Of a stretch of DNA of 8,396 nt, positions 1-6,661 are shown piece by piece. How positions within the stretch are numbered: the stretch's first letter is position 1; every line of letters begins with the position of its first letter. This stretch comes from Bacteroidota bacterium (GTDB taxonomy: Bacteria > Bacteroidota > Bacteroidia > Chitinophagales > Chitinophagaceae): the NCBI GenBank assembly GCA_023391895.1, contig JAEWAC010000024.1:1-8396 (forward strand), read 5' to 3'. The notes under the pieces are model-generated. The model saw only the letters and a program-made list of their open reading frames with translations, made no database searches and had not been told where the DNA came from. The translations under genes and the position numbers were made by a program.

Positions 1-58
1 GAGTAAATCCTATATAAATTATATATATTTAAAATAACAATATGACATTTTTGTGCAT

Positions 59-84
59 AAAAAAGGCCGCTGGGAGCGGCCTTT
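59..84 (-). terminator. Intrinsic terminator of the gltB-gltD operon
   Basis: Read on the minus strand, a perfect 9-bp stem (AAAGGCCGC at 62-70 against GCGGCCTTT at 76-84 on the plus strand) encloses a 5-base loop. It runs directly into a T tract formed by the complement of the A run 59-64. The stem begins 20 bases past the gltD stop codon, the expected place for the end of the operon transcript. On the plus strand only three T, already part of the stem, follow it, so it works mainly in the minus direction. Positions 1-58 to its left are AT-rich and show no gene. Confidence 0.88.
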
Positions 85-103
85 CGTCAATTGTATCTTA
101 AAA

Positions 104-1573
104 TCAAAAAGTTAGCAAACTCTTGTCTTTTGCCTCCAGCAGCGAATATTCCATTAAAAACTCATCTACTTTACGGGCACATTCCCTTCCTTCACTGATG
201 GCCCATACCACCAAAGACTGTCCGCGACGCATGTCACCGGCTGTAAAAACCTTCGCTATATTGGTCTGGTAGCTTTTTTCAGTAGCCTTTACATTGCCCC
301 TTTCGTCCAGTTCTACGTCCAGTTCTTGTATCAGGCCCTGGTGCTGGGGGTGTACAAAACCCATGGCCAGCAACGCCAGTTCGCAGGGTATTTCCCGCTC
401 GCTGCCGGGCACTTCCAAAAACTGGGCGGGTTTGCCTTCTTCGGTCAGCTTCCACTCCAGGTCCACAATTTGCAAAGCCCTCAGGTGGCCCTTTTCATCA
501 CCCAAAAAGGCCTTGGTAGCCACGGCCCAGTGCCGTTCGGCCCCTTCTTCGTGAGAGGTGGACACTTTCAGCACCATGGGGTAGGTCGGCCAGGGCATAT
601 AAGGCGTTCTGTCGTCGGGCGGCTTGGGCAGCAGTTCAAACTGGGTAATAGAAGTTGCTCTATGGCGGTTAGAGGTGCCTACGCAGTCGCTGCCGGTGTC
701 ACCGCCGCCGATCACCACTACATTTTTGCCGGTGGCCCACAGGTCTTCGCCTTCTACGGCTCTGTCGGCTACCCGTTTGTTTTGTTGCTTTAAAAAGTCC
801 ATGGCAAAGTGCACGCCCTTCAGCTCACGGCCGGGTATGGCCAGGTCTCTTGGAATGGTAGAGCCGCCTGCCAGCACGATCGCACTATATTCCCGGAGCA
901 GGTCATTGATATTGACATTAACACCTACATTGGCATTGCACTGAAAGACGATGCCTTCCTCTTTCATCAGCTGGATGCGGCGGTCGATCACCCATTTTTC
1001 CAGCTTAAAATCGGGTATGCCATACCGCAACAGCCCGCCGGGGGCATCGTCCCTTTCAAATACGGTAACCATATGGCCGGCATAGTTCAATTGGGCGGCC
1101 GCTGCCAAACCGGCCGGTCCGGAGCCTACTACCGCTACTTTTTTGCCGGTACGCACCAGAGGGGTGCGGGGCTTTACCAAACCTTTGTCAAAGGCTATTT
1201 CAATAATATGTTTTTCTATTTCTTCAATAGTGATGGCCGGCTGGTTGATGCCCAGTACACAGGCGCTTTCGCAGGGCGCAGGGCAAATGCGGCCGGTAAA
1301 CTCCGGAAAGTTATTGGTAGAAGCCAGGATATCGTAGGCCTCGTGCCAGTTTTTACGATAGACCGCATCATTGAACTCCGGAATGATATTGCCTAAAGGG
1401 CAGCCGCTATGGCAAAACGGAACGCCACAATCCATACAACGGGCCGCCTGCTGGTTCAGCTTTTGGTCGGTATAGCGTTCTACAAATTCGTTGTAATCGT
1501 TGATCCTTTCCTGGGGTGGCCGCCGGGTTGGCAGTTCCCTGGTAAATTCTAAAAAACCGGTTGGTTTACCCAT
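104..1573 (-). CDS. gltD: Glutamate synthase [NADPH], small (beta) subunit
   Basis: This is the electron-input subunit of cytosolic NADPH-GOGAT. It oxidises NADPH at FAD and passes electrons through Fe-S clusters to the FMN of GltB, where 2-oxoglutarate is reductively aminated. The 489-aa length is normal for the family. The N-terminus MGKPTGFLEF is the typical family start. The Fe-S domain shows Cys46, 49, 54 and 58 (CMDCGVPFCHSGC) and Cys97, 101 and 105 (CPAPCESAC). An FAD-binding Rossmann motif GSGPAG lies at 150-155, an NADPH-binding motif GGGDTG at 289-294, and the C-terminal FAD motif TAGDMRRGQS around 444-453. It lies downstream of gltB on the same strand with a 125-base gap and ends at a strong terminator. 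The ATG at 1571-1573 is preceded by an A-rich stretch and a weak AAGGGG about 9 bases away. No truncation or missing motif was seen. Related FAD/NADPH subunits occur in other oxidoreductases, but adjacency to gltB settles the assignment. Confidence 0.97.
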   Translation of the reverse strand: MGKPTGFLEFTRELPTRRPPQERINDYNEFVERYTDQKLNQQAARCMDCGVPFCHSGCPLGNIIPEFNDAVYRKNWHEAYDILASTNNFPEFTGRICPAPCESACVLGINQPAITIEEIEKHIIEIAFDKGLVKPRTPLVRTGKKVAVVGSGPAGLAAAAQLNYAGHMVTVFERDDAPGGLLRYGIPDFKLEKWVIDRRIQLMKEEGIVFQCNANVGVNVNINDLLREYSAIVLAGGSTIPRDLAIPGRELKGVHFAMDFLKQQNKRVADRAVEGEDLWATGKNVVVIGGGDTGSDCVGTSNRHRATSITQFELLPKPPDDRTPYMPWPTYPMVLKVSTSHEEGAERHWAVATKAFLGDEKGHLRALQIVDLEWKLTEEGKPAQFLEVPGSEREIPCELALLAMGFVHPQHQGLIQELDVELDERGNVKATEKSYQTNIAKVFTAGDMRRGQSLVVWAISEGRECARKVDEFLMEYSLLEAKDKSLLTF

Positions 1574-1586
1574 TTTTCTAATCCCC

Positions 1587-1603
1587 TTTCCCTCTAAGGG
1601 AAA
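1587..1603 (-). promoter_or_regulatory. Hairpin next to the gltD ribosome-binding region
   Basis: A perfect 7-bp stem (TTTCCCT 1587-1593, loop 1594-1596, AGGGAAA 1597-1603) ends 13 bases upstream of the gltD start. In the minus-strand transcript its 3' arm runs into GGGG, so AAAGGGG, a weak Shine-Dalgarno-like sequence 9 bases before the ATG, partly overlaps the stem. It lacks a T tract, so it is not a terminator in the operon direction. A role in tuning gltD translation is inferred from position only. Confidence 0.4.
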
Positions 1604-1647
1604 TTTTAAGTTTTTATAGATGTTATTTCAACTCGTTAATAACTTTT

Positions 1648-1679
1648 GGGTTGTTGCGACAATAGTTTAACAACAGCCC
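1648..1679 (-). other. Inverted repeat in the gltB-gltD spacer
   Basis: GGGTTGTTG (1648-1656) and CAACAGCCC (1671-1679) form a 9-bp stem with a 14-base loop. The stem has one G-U pair if transcribed from the plus strand and one C-A mismatch in the minus-strand operon transcript. It starts about 20 bases past the gltB stop. It could mark a processing or partial-termination point between the two cistrons, or be chance; no clear T tract follows it on the minus strand. Confidence 0.3.
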
Positions 1680-1698
1680 TATGGACTTTTGAACGTTT

Positions 1699-4600
1699 TT
1701 AGCCTTCCACTCTGGCCATGGCTGCTTTTTCCTGCAGTACCTTTTTGTAATCCCTTGGAAATACCTTGACAAAGTTTTTTGCCTGATTTTCAAAGTCATC
1801 CAGTATAAACCGGGCTACGGTACTGGCGGTATAGGCATAGTGGTTCTCGATCATGTCTTTCAGTTCTGCCATATCCGCTGCCGCTACAGGATCCAGATCC
1901 ACCATCTCGTTGTTGCACAGTGTAGCAAAGGTTCCTTTTACGTCGTATACGTAAGCAATACCGCCACTCATGCCGGCAGCAAAGTTTCTTCCGGTATCAC
2001 CCAAAATAACCACCCGGCCGCCGGTCATGTATTCACAGCCATGATCGCCTACGCCTTCTACTACAGCATGGGCACCTGAGTTGCGCACCGCAAACCGTTC
2101 GCCGGCTTTGCCACGGATGTAGGCCGTACCGGAAGTAGCGCCGTAAAAAGCTACGTTACCGATGATGATGTTTTCTTCTGCTACAAACCCTGCCTGTTGC
2201 GATGGGTAAATAATCAGCCGGGCACCAGATAAGCCTTTGCCAAAGTAGTCATTTGCGTCACCTTCCAGCTCCAGGGTAACACCTTTGGTATTGAAGGCGC
2301 CAAAGCTTTGGCCCGCCGTGCCGGTGAATTTCAAATGGATGGTATCGTCCGGCAAACCGGCAGAACCCCACTTTTTGGAAATCTCATTCGACAGTAGGGT
2401 GCCGATGGTCCGGTCGGTATTGATGCACTCAAAAGCGGCATAGACCTTTTGGCTGTTTTCCAGTGCCGGTTGGGCTGCTTCCAGCAGTTTCCAGTCCAAT
2501 ATATTGTCAAGTCCATGGTCCTGTTCTTTTTGCTGGTACAGGCCGGTGTATAAAGAAGCCGGCTCTTTGAACAGGATCGGCGATAGGTCAAGCTTGCTGT
2601 ATTTCCAGTGCTTGATGTCGGGACGTACTTCCAGGTTTTCTACCTGGCCAACCATTTCATTTATGGTTCTAAAGCCCAGTTCGGCCATGATCTCCCTGAG
2701 TTCCTGGGTGATCATTTTAAAGAAATTTACCACATGCTCCGGGTCGCCGGAAAAGCGCTTGCGCAGTTCCGGATCTTGCGTAGCTACGCCCACCGGGCAA
2801 GTGTTTAAATGGCATTTCCGCATCATGATACAACCTTCTACCACCAGGGCGGCGGTGGCAATACCCCATTCCTCTGCACCCAGTAAAGTAGCAATGGCAA
2901 TATCGCGGCCGGTTTTTAGCTGACCATCGGTTTGTACCACTACACGATTGCGCAGTTTGTTTTTAACCAGGGTTTGATGGGTTTCTGCCAGTCCCAGCTC
3001 CCAGGGTAAACCGGCATGTTTGATAGAGCTGAGCGGCGATGCACCCGTACCGCCATCATGACCGGCAATCAGCACCACATCGGCTTTGGCTTTAGTAACA
3101 CCGGCGGCAATGGTTCCTACACCGGCTTTAGACACCAGCTTGACACTGATGCGGGCCTGGCGGTTGGCATTTTTTAAATCAAATATGAGTTGCGCTAGGT
3201 CTTCAATAGAATAAATATCGTGGTGAGGTGGGGGTGAAATCAAACCCACACCAGGGGTGGCATGACGCACCCGTCCAATCCAGTCGTCTACTTTATGACC
3301 GGGTAACTGACCGCCCTCGCCGGGCTTGGCGCCTTGTGCCATTTTAATCTGCAGCTCATCGGCCATGGTCAGGTAATAGCTGGTTACCCCAAAGCGGGCA
3401 GAGGCCACCTGCTTGATGGCGGAGCGCATCGAATCGCCATTGGGTAAGGGTTCGTAACGCATTTCATCTTCGCCGCCTTCGCCGGTATTGCTTTTGGCAC
3501 CCAACCGGTTCATGGCAATGGCTAAAGTGGAATGGGCTTCATGCGAAATAGAACCAAAGGACATGGCACCCGTAGCAAAGCGCTTGTAAATATTTTCGGC
3601 CGGTTCTACTTCGTCAATAGAGATCGAAGGCCGGTTGCGCTTGAACTGGAATAAGCTTCTTAAGGTGCAGGCTTTTTCGCTCTGCTCATTCACCACCTTC
3701 GAATATTTTTTAAACGTGTTGTAGTCGTTCATTTTGGTGGCATACTGCAGCAGGTGGATGCTTTGCGGGTTAAACAGGTGCACCTCGCCTTTGCGTTTCC
3801 ACTGGTATACGCCACCCACCGGCAGGCGGTCTACCGGTAGGTCTTTTTTGCTGAAGGCCAGGTTGTGTTTGGCCAGTACTTCCTTGGCAATTTCGTCCAG
3901 CCCCATGCCCTGAATACGGGAAGTGGCGCCGGTAAAATATTTGTCAACTACGGTTTTGTTCAATCCAATGATCTCAAAGATCTGGGCACCCTGGTACGAT
4001 TGCAGGGTAGAGATACCCATTTTAGAGAAAACCTTCAAAAGCCCATCATTCACCGCTTTGATGTAGTTTTTCTTCAGGCAATCTACATCGAGGTCAGACT
4101 GGATGGCACCGGAAAGCTTCATGTCGCGGATGGTGGACAGGGCCAGGTAAGGATTGATGGCCGTAGCACCAAAGCCAATCAGGCAGGCAAAATGGTGTAC
4201 TTCCCATACATCACCGGCTTCTACAACTAATCCTACTTGTCCGCGTTTGCCTTTGCGGATCAGGTGGTGGTGTACGGCGGCGGTGGCCAGCAGAGAGGGA
4301 ATAGGGGCGTGGTCGGAATCAATGGCACGATCGGAAAGAATGATCACTTCAAAGCCATCTTCCACCGCATCGATAGCATAACGGCACAAACGGTCCAGGC
4401 CTCTTTGCAGCTGCCCGGGTTTGCCATCGGCCAGGAAATAGGTCTGCAAGGTTTTAGCCTGGAAGATGCCGGTATCAATACTGCGGATCTTTTCCAGTTC
4501 ATGGTTGTTCAACACCGGTTGTTTTAAAGCCACACTGTGACAGGCCAGCGGTTCTTCCGTCAACAAATTGCCGTTGTTGCCCACAAAGGTGGCCAGCGAC

Positions 4601-6216
4601 ATCACCATTCTTTCCCGGATGGGATCAATGGGCGGGTTGGTTACCTGGGCAAACAGTTGTTTAAAGTAAGAGCTTAAATGCTGGGGCTGATCGCTCAACA
4701 CCGCCAGCGGCGTATCGGTACCCATGGAGCCAATAGGTTCTTTGCCATCAGTTGCCATGGGTGCGATAATGGTATCTAAATCTTCAGTGGAGTAACCAAA
4801 GGCTTTATGGTATTTAAAGATCTGGTCGTGTTCCAGGTGGGTGAACATCACACGGGGCTCGGGTAATTCTTCCAGCCGTATTTTATACTTGTTCAGCCAG
4901 GTGGAATAAGGCTTTTGAGAACAAATGGTTTGCTTTAATTCCTCGTCCGAAATAATGCGGCCCTGCTCCAGGTCTACCACGAACATTTTACCCGGCTGCA
5001 GTCTTCCTTTTTCTTTGACCAGCTTGGGATCTACCGGTAAGGCGCCGGTTTCGGAGGCCATGATCACCCGGTCGTCGGTAGTAACGCAATAGCGGGAAGG
5101 ACGCAGGCCATTCCGGTCCAGGGTGGCACCAATGATTTTGCCATCGGTAAACGAAATAGAAGCGGGGCCGTCCCAAGGCTCCATGAATGATGCATGGAAC
5201 TCATAAAACGCTTTTTTCTCCGCATCCATTTGCTCGTTGCCATCCCAGGCTTCTGGTATCAGCATCATCATTACATGCGGCAGCGAACGGCCGCAAAGCG
5301 TCAGTAGTTCCACCATGTTATCCAGACAGGCGGAGTCGGACTGGCCTTCGGTTACAATCGGCAGCAGCATGTCCATTTCTTCTTTGGTAAAGAAAGAGGA
5401 AATGAAATTCTTTTCACTGGTTTTGAGCCAGTTCAAGTTGCCTTGCAGGGTGTTGATTTCCCCGTTGTGCGCCATGTAACGGAAGGGCTGTGCCAGCTTC
5501 CAGGAAGGAAAGGTGTTGGTGGCAAAACGGGAGTGCACCAGGCCAAAAGCCGATACCACTCTTTTGTTGTTCAGGTCCGGGAAGTACGGCCGCACCTGGT
5601 TGGAAGTGAGCTGGCCTTTATACACCACGGTCTTATAAGAAAGCGACGCAATGTAAAAGCCTACCGCATCTTTCCGGATGGTATTATTAATGGTATGGCT
5701 GGCATAATTGCGCAGCAGGAATAACTTTCGTTCAAACTCATCGGGGTTGGAGAGGTGATCGGGGCAGGCAATAAATACCTGTTCCATTTCCGGCTCTACC
5801 GACAGGGCGGTGGCGCCAATGTTAGTAGGATTCACCGGTACTTTGCGGAAGGTGATCACTTCCAAGCCCACTCTTTCCGCACAACGGATAAAGATGTCGC
5901 GGCATTCTTCTTTCAGGCGGATGTCCTTGGGTAAAAAAAGCACCCCCACGCCGTACTTGCCAAAAGGCGGCAGGTAAGCACCCTGTTTGGCGCATTCATC
6001 AAAGAAAAACTCGTGGGGCGTCTGAATCATAATGCCCGCACCATCACCCGTGTTGTTTTCACAACCGCAAGCACCCCTGTGCTCCATATTTTCCAGGATG
6101 GTTAAAGCATCGGAAACAATCTGGTGAGATTTGTTGCTTTTAATGTTGGCCACAAAACCAATACCGCAGGAATCGTGTTCGAATGCAGAAGAATACAAGC
6201 CTTTGTTGCTTACCAT
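1699..6216 (-). CDS. gltB: Glutamate synthase, large (alpha) subunit
   Basis: This is the catalytic subunit of GOGAT. It hydrolyses glutamine, channels the ammonia internally and forms glutamate from 2-oxoglutarate using electrons from GltD. At 1505 aa it has the usual length. Domains in order: class II glutamine amidotransferase (about 17-430) with the nucleophile Cys17 in HDSCGIGF, the HSRFATN motif around Arg230 and NGE at 251-253; a central domain (about 475-770); an FMN-binding barrel (about 870-1190) with SPPPHHDIYS near 993 and GHDGGTGASP near 1052; and a C-terminal glycine-rich beta-helix (about 1290-1430). The 3Fe-4S ligands Cys1129, Cys1135 and Cys1140 are present in the classic CHLNTCPVG context. 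Cys17 implies a 16-residue propeptide that must be removed to expose the nucleophile, as known for the family. It is first in the operon and divergent from the hydrolase genes. The start has no Shine-Dalgarno site, but the family N-terminus supports it. No frameshift or missing residue was seen. Confidence 0.98.
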   Translation of the reverse strand: MVSNKGLYSSAFEHDSCGIGFVANIKSNKSHQIVSDALTILENMEHRGACGCENNTGDGAGIMIQTPHEFFFDECAKQGAYLPPFGKYGVGVLFLPKDIRLKEECRDIFIRCAERVGLEVITFRKVPVNPTNIGATALSVEPEMEQVFIACPDHLSNPDEFERKLFLLRNYASHTINNTIRKDAVGFYIASLSYKTVVYKGQLTSNQVRPYFPDLNNKRVVSAFGLVHSRFATNTFPSWKLAQPFRYMAHNGEINTLQGNLNWLKTSEKNFISSFFTKEEMDMLLPIVTEGQSDSACLDNMVELLTLCGRSLPHVMMMLIPEAWDGNEQMDAEKKAFYEFHASFMEPWDGPASISFTDGKIIGATLDRNGLRPSRYCVTTDDRVIMASETGALPVDPKLVKEKGRLQPGKMFVVDLEQGRIISDEELKQTICSQKPYSTWLNKYKIRLEELPEPRVMFTHLEHDQIFKYHKAFGYSTEDLDTIIAPMATDGKEPIGSMGTDTPLAVLSDQPQHLSSYFKQLFAQVTNPPIDPIRERMVMSLATFVGNNGNLLTEEPLACHSVALKQPVLNNHELEKIRSIDTGIFQAKTLQTYFLADGKPGQLQRGLDRLCRYAIDAVEDGFEVIILSDRAIDSDHAPIPSLLATAAVHHHLIRKGKRGQVGLVVEAGDVWEVHHFACLIGFGATAINPYLALSTIRDMKLSGAIQSDLDVDCLKKNYIKAVNDGLLKVFSKMGISTLQSYQGAQIFEIIGLNKTVVDKYFTGATSRIQGMGLDEIAKEVLAKHNLAFSKKDLPVDRLPVGGVYQWKRKGEVHLFNPQSIHLLQYATKMNDYNTFKKYSKVVNEQSEKACTLRSLFQFKRNRPSISIDEVEPAENIYKRFATGAMSFGSISHEAHSTLAIAMNRLGAKSNTGEGGEDEMRYEPLPNGDSMRSAIKQVASARFGVTSYYLTMADELQIKMAQGAKPGEGGQLPGHKVDDWIGRVRHATPGVGLISPPPHHDIYSIEDLAQLIFDLKNANRQARISVKLVSKAGVGTIAAGVTKAKADVVLIAGHDGGTGASPLSSIKHAGLPWELGLAETHQTLVKNKLRNRVVVQTDGQLKTGRDIAIATLLGAEEWGIATAALVVEGCIMMRKCHLNTCPVGVATQDPELRKRFSGDPEHVVNFFKMITQELREIMAELGFRTINEMVGQVENLEVRPDIKHWKYSKLDLSPILFKEPASLYTGLYQQKEQDHGLDNILDWKLLEAAQPALENSQKVYAAFECINTDRTIGTLLSNEISKKWGSAGLPDDTIHLKFTGTAGQSFGAFNTKGVTLELEGDANDYFGKGLSGARLIIYPSQQAGFVAEENIIIGNVAFYGATSGTAYIRGKAGERFAVRNSGAHAVVEGVGDHGCEYMTGGRVVILGDTGRNFAAGMSGGIAYVYDVKGTFATLCNNEMVDLDPVAAADMAELKDMIENHYAYTASTVARFILDDFENQAKNFVKVFPRDYKKVLQEKAAMARVEG

Positions 6217-6242
6217 AATCGTTAACTATAATTTCAATAAAG

Positions 6243-6258
6243 CCTAGGGGCCCTTAGG
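6243..6258. promoter_or_regulatory. Imperfect palindrome upstream of gltB (possible operator)
   Basis: The 16-base CCTAGGGGCCCTTAGG is a dyad with one mismatched pair (6247 against 6254), centred on GGGCCC and without a loop, which favours a protein-binding site over an RNA hairpin. It lies 27-42 bases upstream of the gltB ATG. Glutamate synthase operons are commonly nitrogen- or amino-acid-controlled, so a regulator site here is plausible, but no known operator consensus was recognised. Confidence 0.35.
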
Positions 6259-6401
6259 TTAATAAATATCTATAGCAAGCAACTGCATGAATATACAAAA
6301 ACAATTTTACCGAACATCAATCGCCCGAAATTTTTTGCAATGTTTTCTTAATATTCAGGCAGAAAATGGCTGTTTTTCCTTTCAGTTGCCGGGGCTCAAA
6401 T

Positions 6402-6470
6402 GCTTTAAAAACCCATGTGTTATAAGGGTTAAGCGTAACGACCGCTGCTGTAGAAATGTCGTTTTTACAG
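6402..6470 (+). promoter_or_regulatory. Two tandem hairpins of a possible structured leader or small RNA
   Basis: The first hairpin pairs GCTT and AACCC (6402-6405, 6410-6414) with GGGTT and AAGC (6426-6434), a 9-bp stem with a 4-base bulge and an 11-base loop. The second pairs CTGTAGAAA (6448-6456) with TTTTTACAG (6462-6470) over a 5-base loop, with one G-U pair. An alternative 6-bp stem, AACGAC (6437-6442) with GTCGTT (6458-6463), competes with the second. Together with the terminator-like hairpin just downstream they suggest a folded plus-strand RNA. No known riboswitch or small RNA family was recognised and no promoter is evident. Confidence 0.35.
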
Positions 6471-6475
6471 TTATT

Positions 6476-6535
6476 GGCAGGTGGTAGCATTGTGAAAATA
6501 TTTTTTAAGAACCCATGCTAAATCCTGCCTTTTTT
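6476..6535 (+). terminator. Terminator-like long hairpin with T tract ahead of the hydrolase gene
   Basis: GGCAGG (6476-6481) pairs with CCTGCC (6524-6529) and TAGCAT (6485-6490) with ATGCTA (6515-6520), separated by a symmetric 3x3 internal loop. The apical 24 bases include the self-complementary AAAATATTTT. Six T follow at 6530-6535, so the arrangement resembles an intrinsic terminator read on the plus strand. No plus-strand gene lies upstream within the window, so it would end a small RNA or act as an attenuator 107 bases ahead of the hydrolase ATG. The long AT-rich loop makes it weaker than the gltBD terminator. Confidence 0.5.
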
Positions 6536-6560
6536 CCGAGCCGTCTTGCCCAAAAACCTT

Positions 6561-6585
6561 GACTGCCAATTGTAAAGGAGCAGTC
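6561..6585 (+). promoter_or_regulatory. Hairpin displaying AAAGGAG in its loop
   Basis: A perfect 6-bp stem, GACTGC (6561-6566) with GCAGTC (6580-6585), has a 13-base loop. AAAGGAG at 6574-6580, a good Shine-Dalgarno sequence, sits mostly in the loop, 9 bases before an ATG at 6590. Such sites are generally depleted in Bacteroidota, and none precedes the other starts here at this strength. It could drive the short upstream ORF. Confidence 0.35.
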
Positions 6586-6589
6586 TCAT

Positions 6590-6661
6590 ATGGGTATTTT
6601 AAACAATTTAATTACTATATTTCATTTCATTTTGAAAACTATATGTACCGAAAACCGCTAA
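6590..6661 (+). CDS. Possible 23-aa upstream ORF (leader peptide)
   Basis: This short ORF starts with ATG 9 bases after AAAGGAG and stops with TAA at 6659-6661, so it overlaps the hydrolase start (ATG 6643) by 19 bases in another frame. The peptide is hydrophobic (ILNNLITIFHFIL at residues 3-15) with a basic and polar end. Good spacing to the ribosome-binding site and the overlap suggest possible translational coupling to the hydrolase. It could equally be a chance ORF in AT-rich leader DNA; it is far too short for coding statistics, and no homologue is recognised. Confidence 0.25.
   Translation: MGILNNLITIFHFILKTICTENR

Larger units (their letters stand above)
6217..6642. other. Divergent intergenic region between gltB and the hydrolase gene
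   Basis: These 426 bases must hold the promoters for gltB (minus) and the hydrolase gene (plus). No sequence fully matches the Bacteroidota promoter pattern TTTG / TAnnTTTG on either strand. The nearest for gltB is TTTG (complement of 6296-6299) with a 21-base spacer to TATAGATA (complement of 6267-6274), which would start transcription just before the palindrome at 6243-6258. The nearest for the plus strand is TATATTTC at 6616-6623, without a matching upstream box. Its central and right parts are rich in inverted repeats, listed separately. Confidence 0.6.

Noticed and set aside
1..58. AT-rich near-palindromic stretch at the left edge
   Set aside because: It is low-complexity AT sequence in which partial palindromes arise by chance, and there is no flanking gene context.
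326..1396. Plus-strand open frames of 155 and 195 codons opposite gltD
   Set aside because: They are antisense to an intact gltD with all family motifs; their products resemble no protein family.
6287..6487. A 66-codon plus-strand ORF in the intergenic region
   Set aside because: It has no ribosome-binding site or recognisable domain, an odd composition (many Cys and Phe), and overlaps the hairpin region; chance is more likely.
6559..6642. TTG at 6559 as the start of the DUF4038 hydrolase
   Set aside because: It would add 28 residues before a clear signal peptide. The ATG at 6643 puts the signal at the N-terminus, and no ribosome-binding site fits the TTG.
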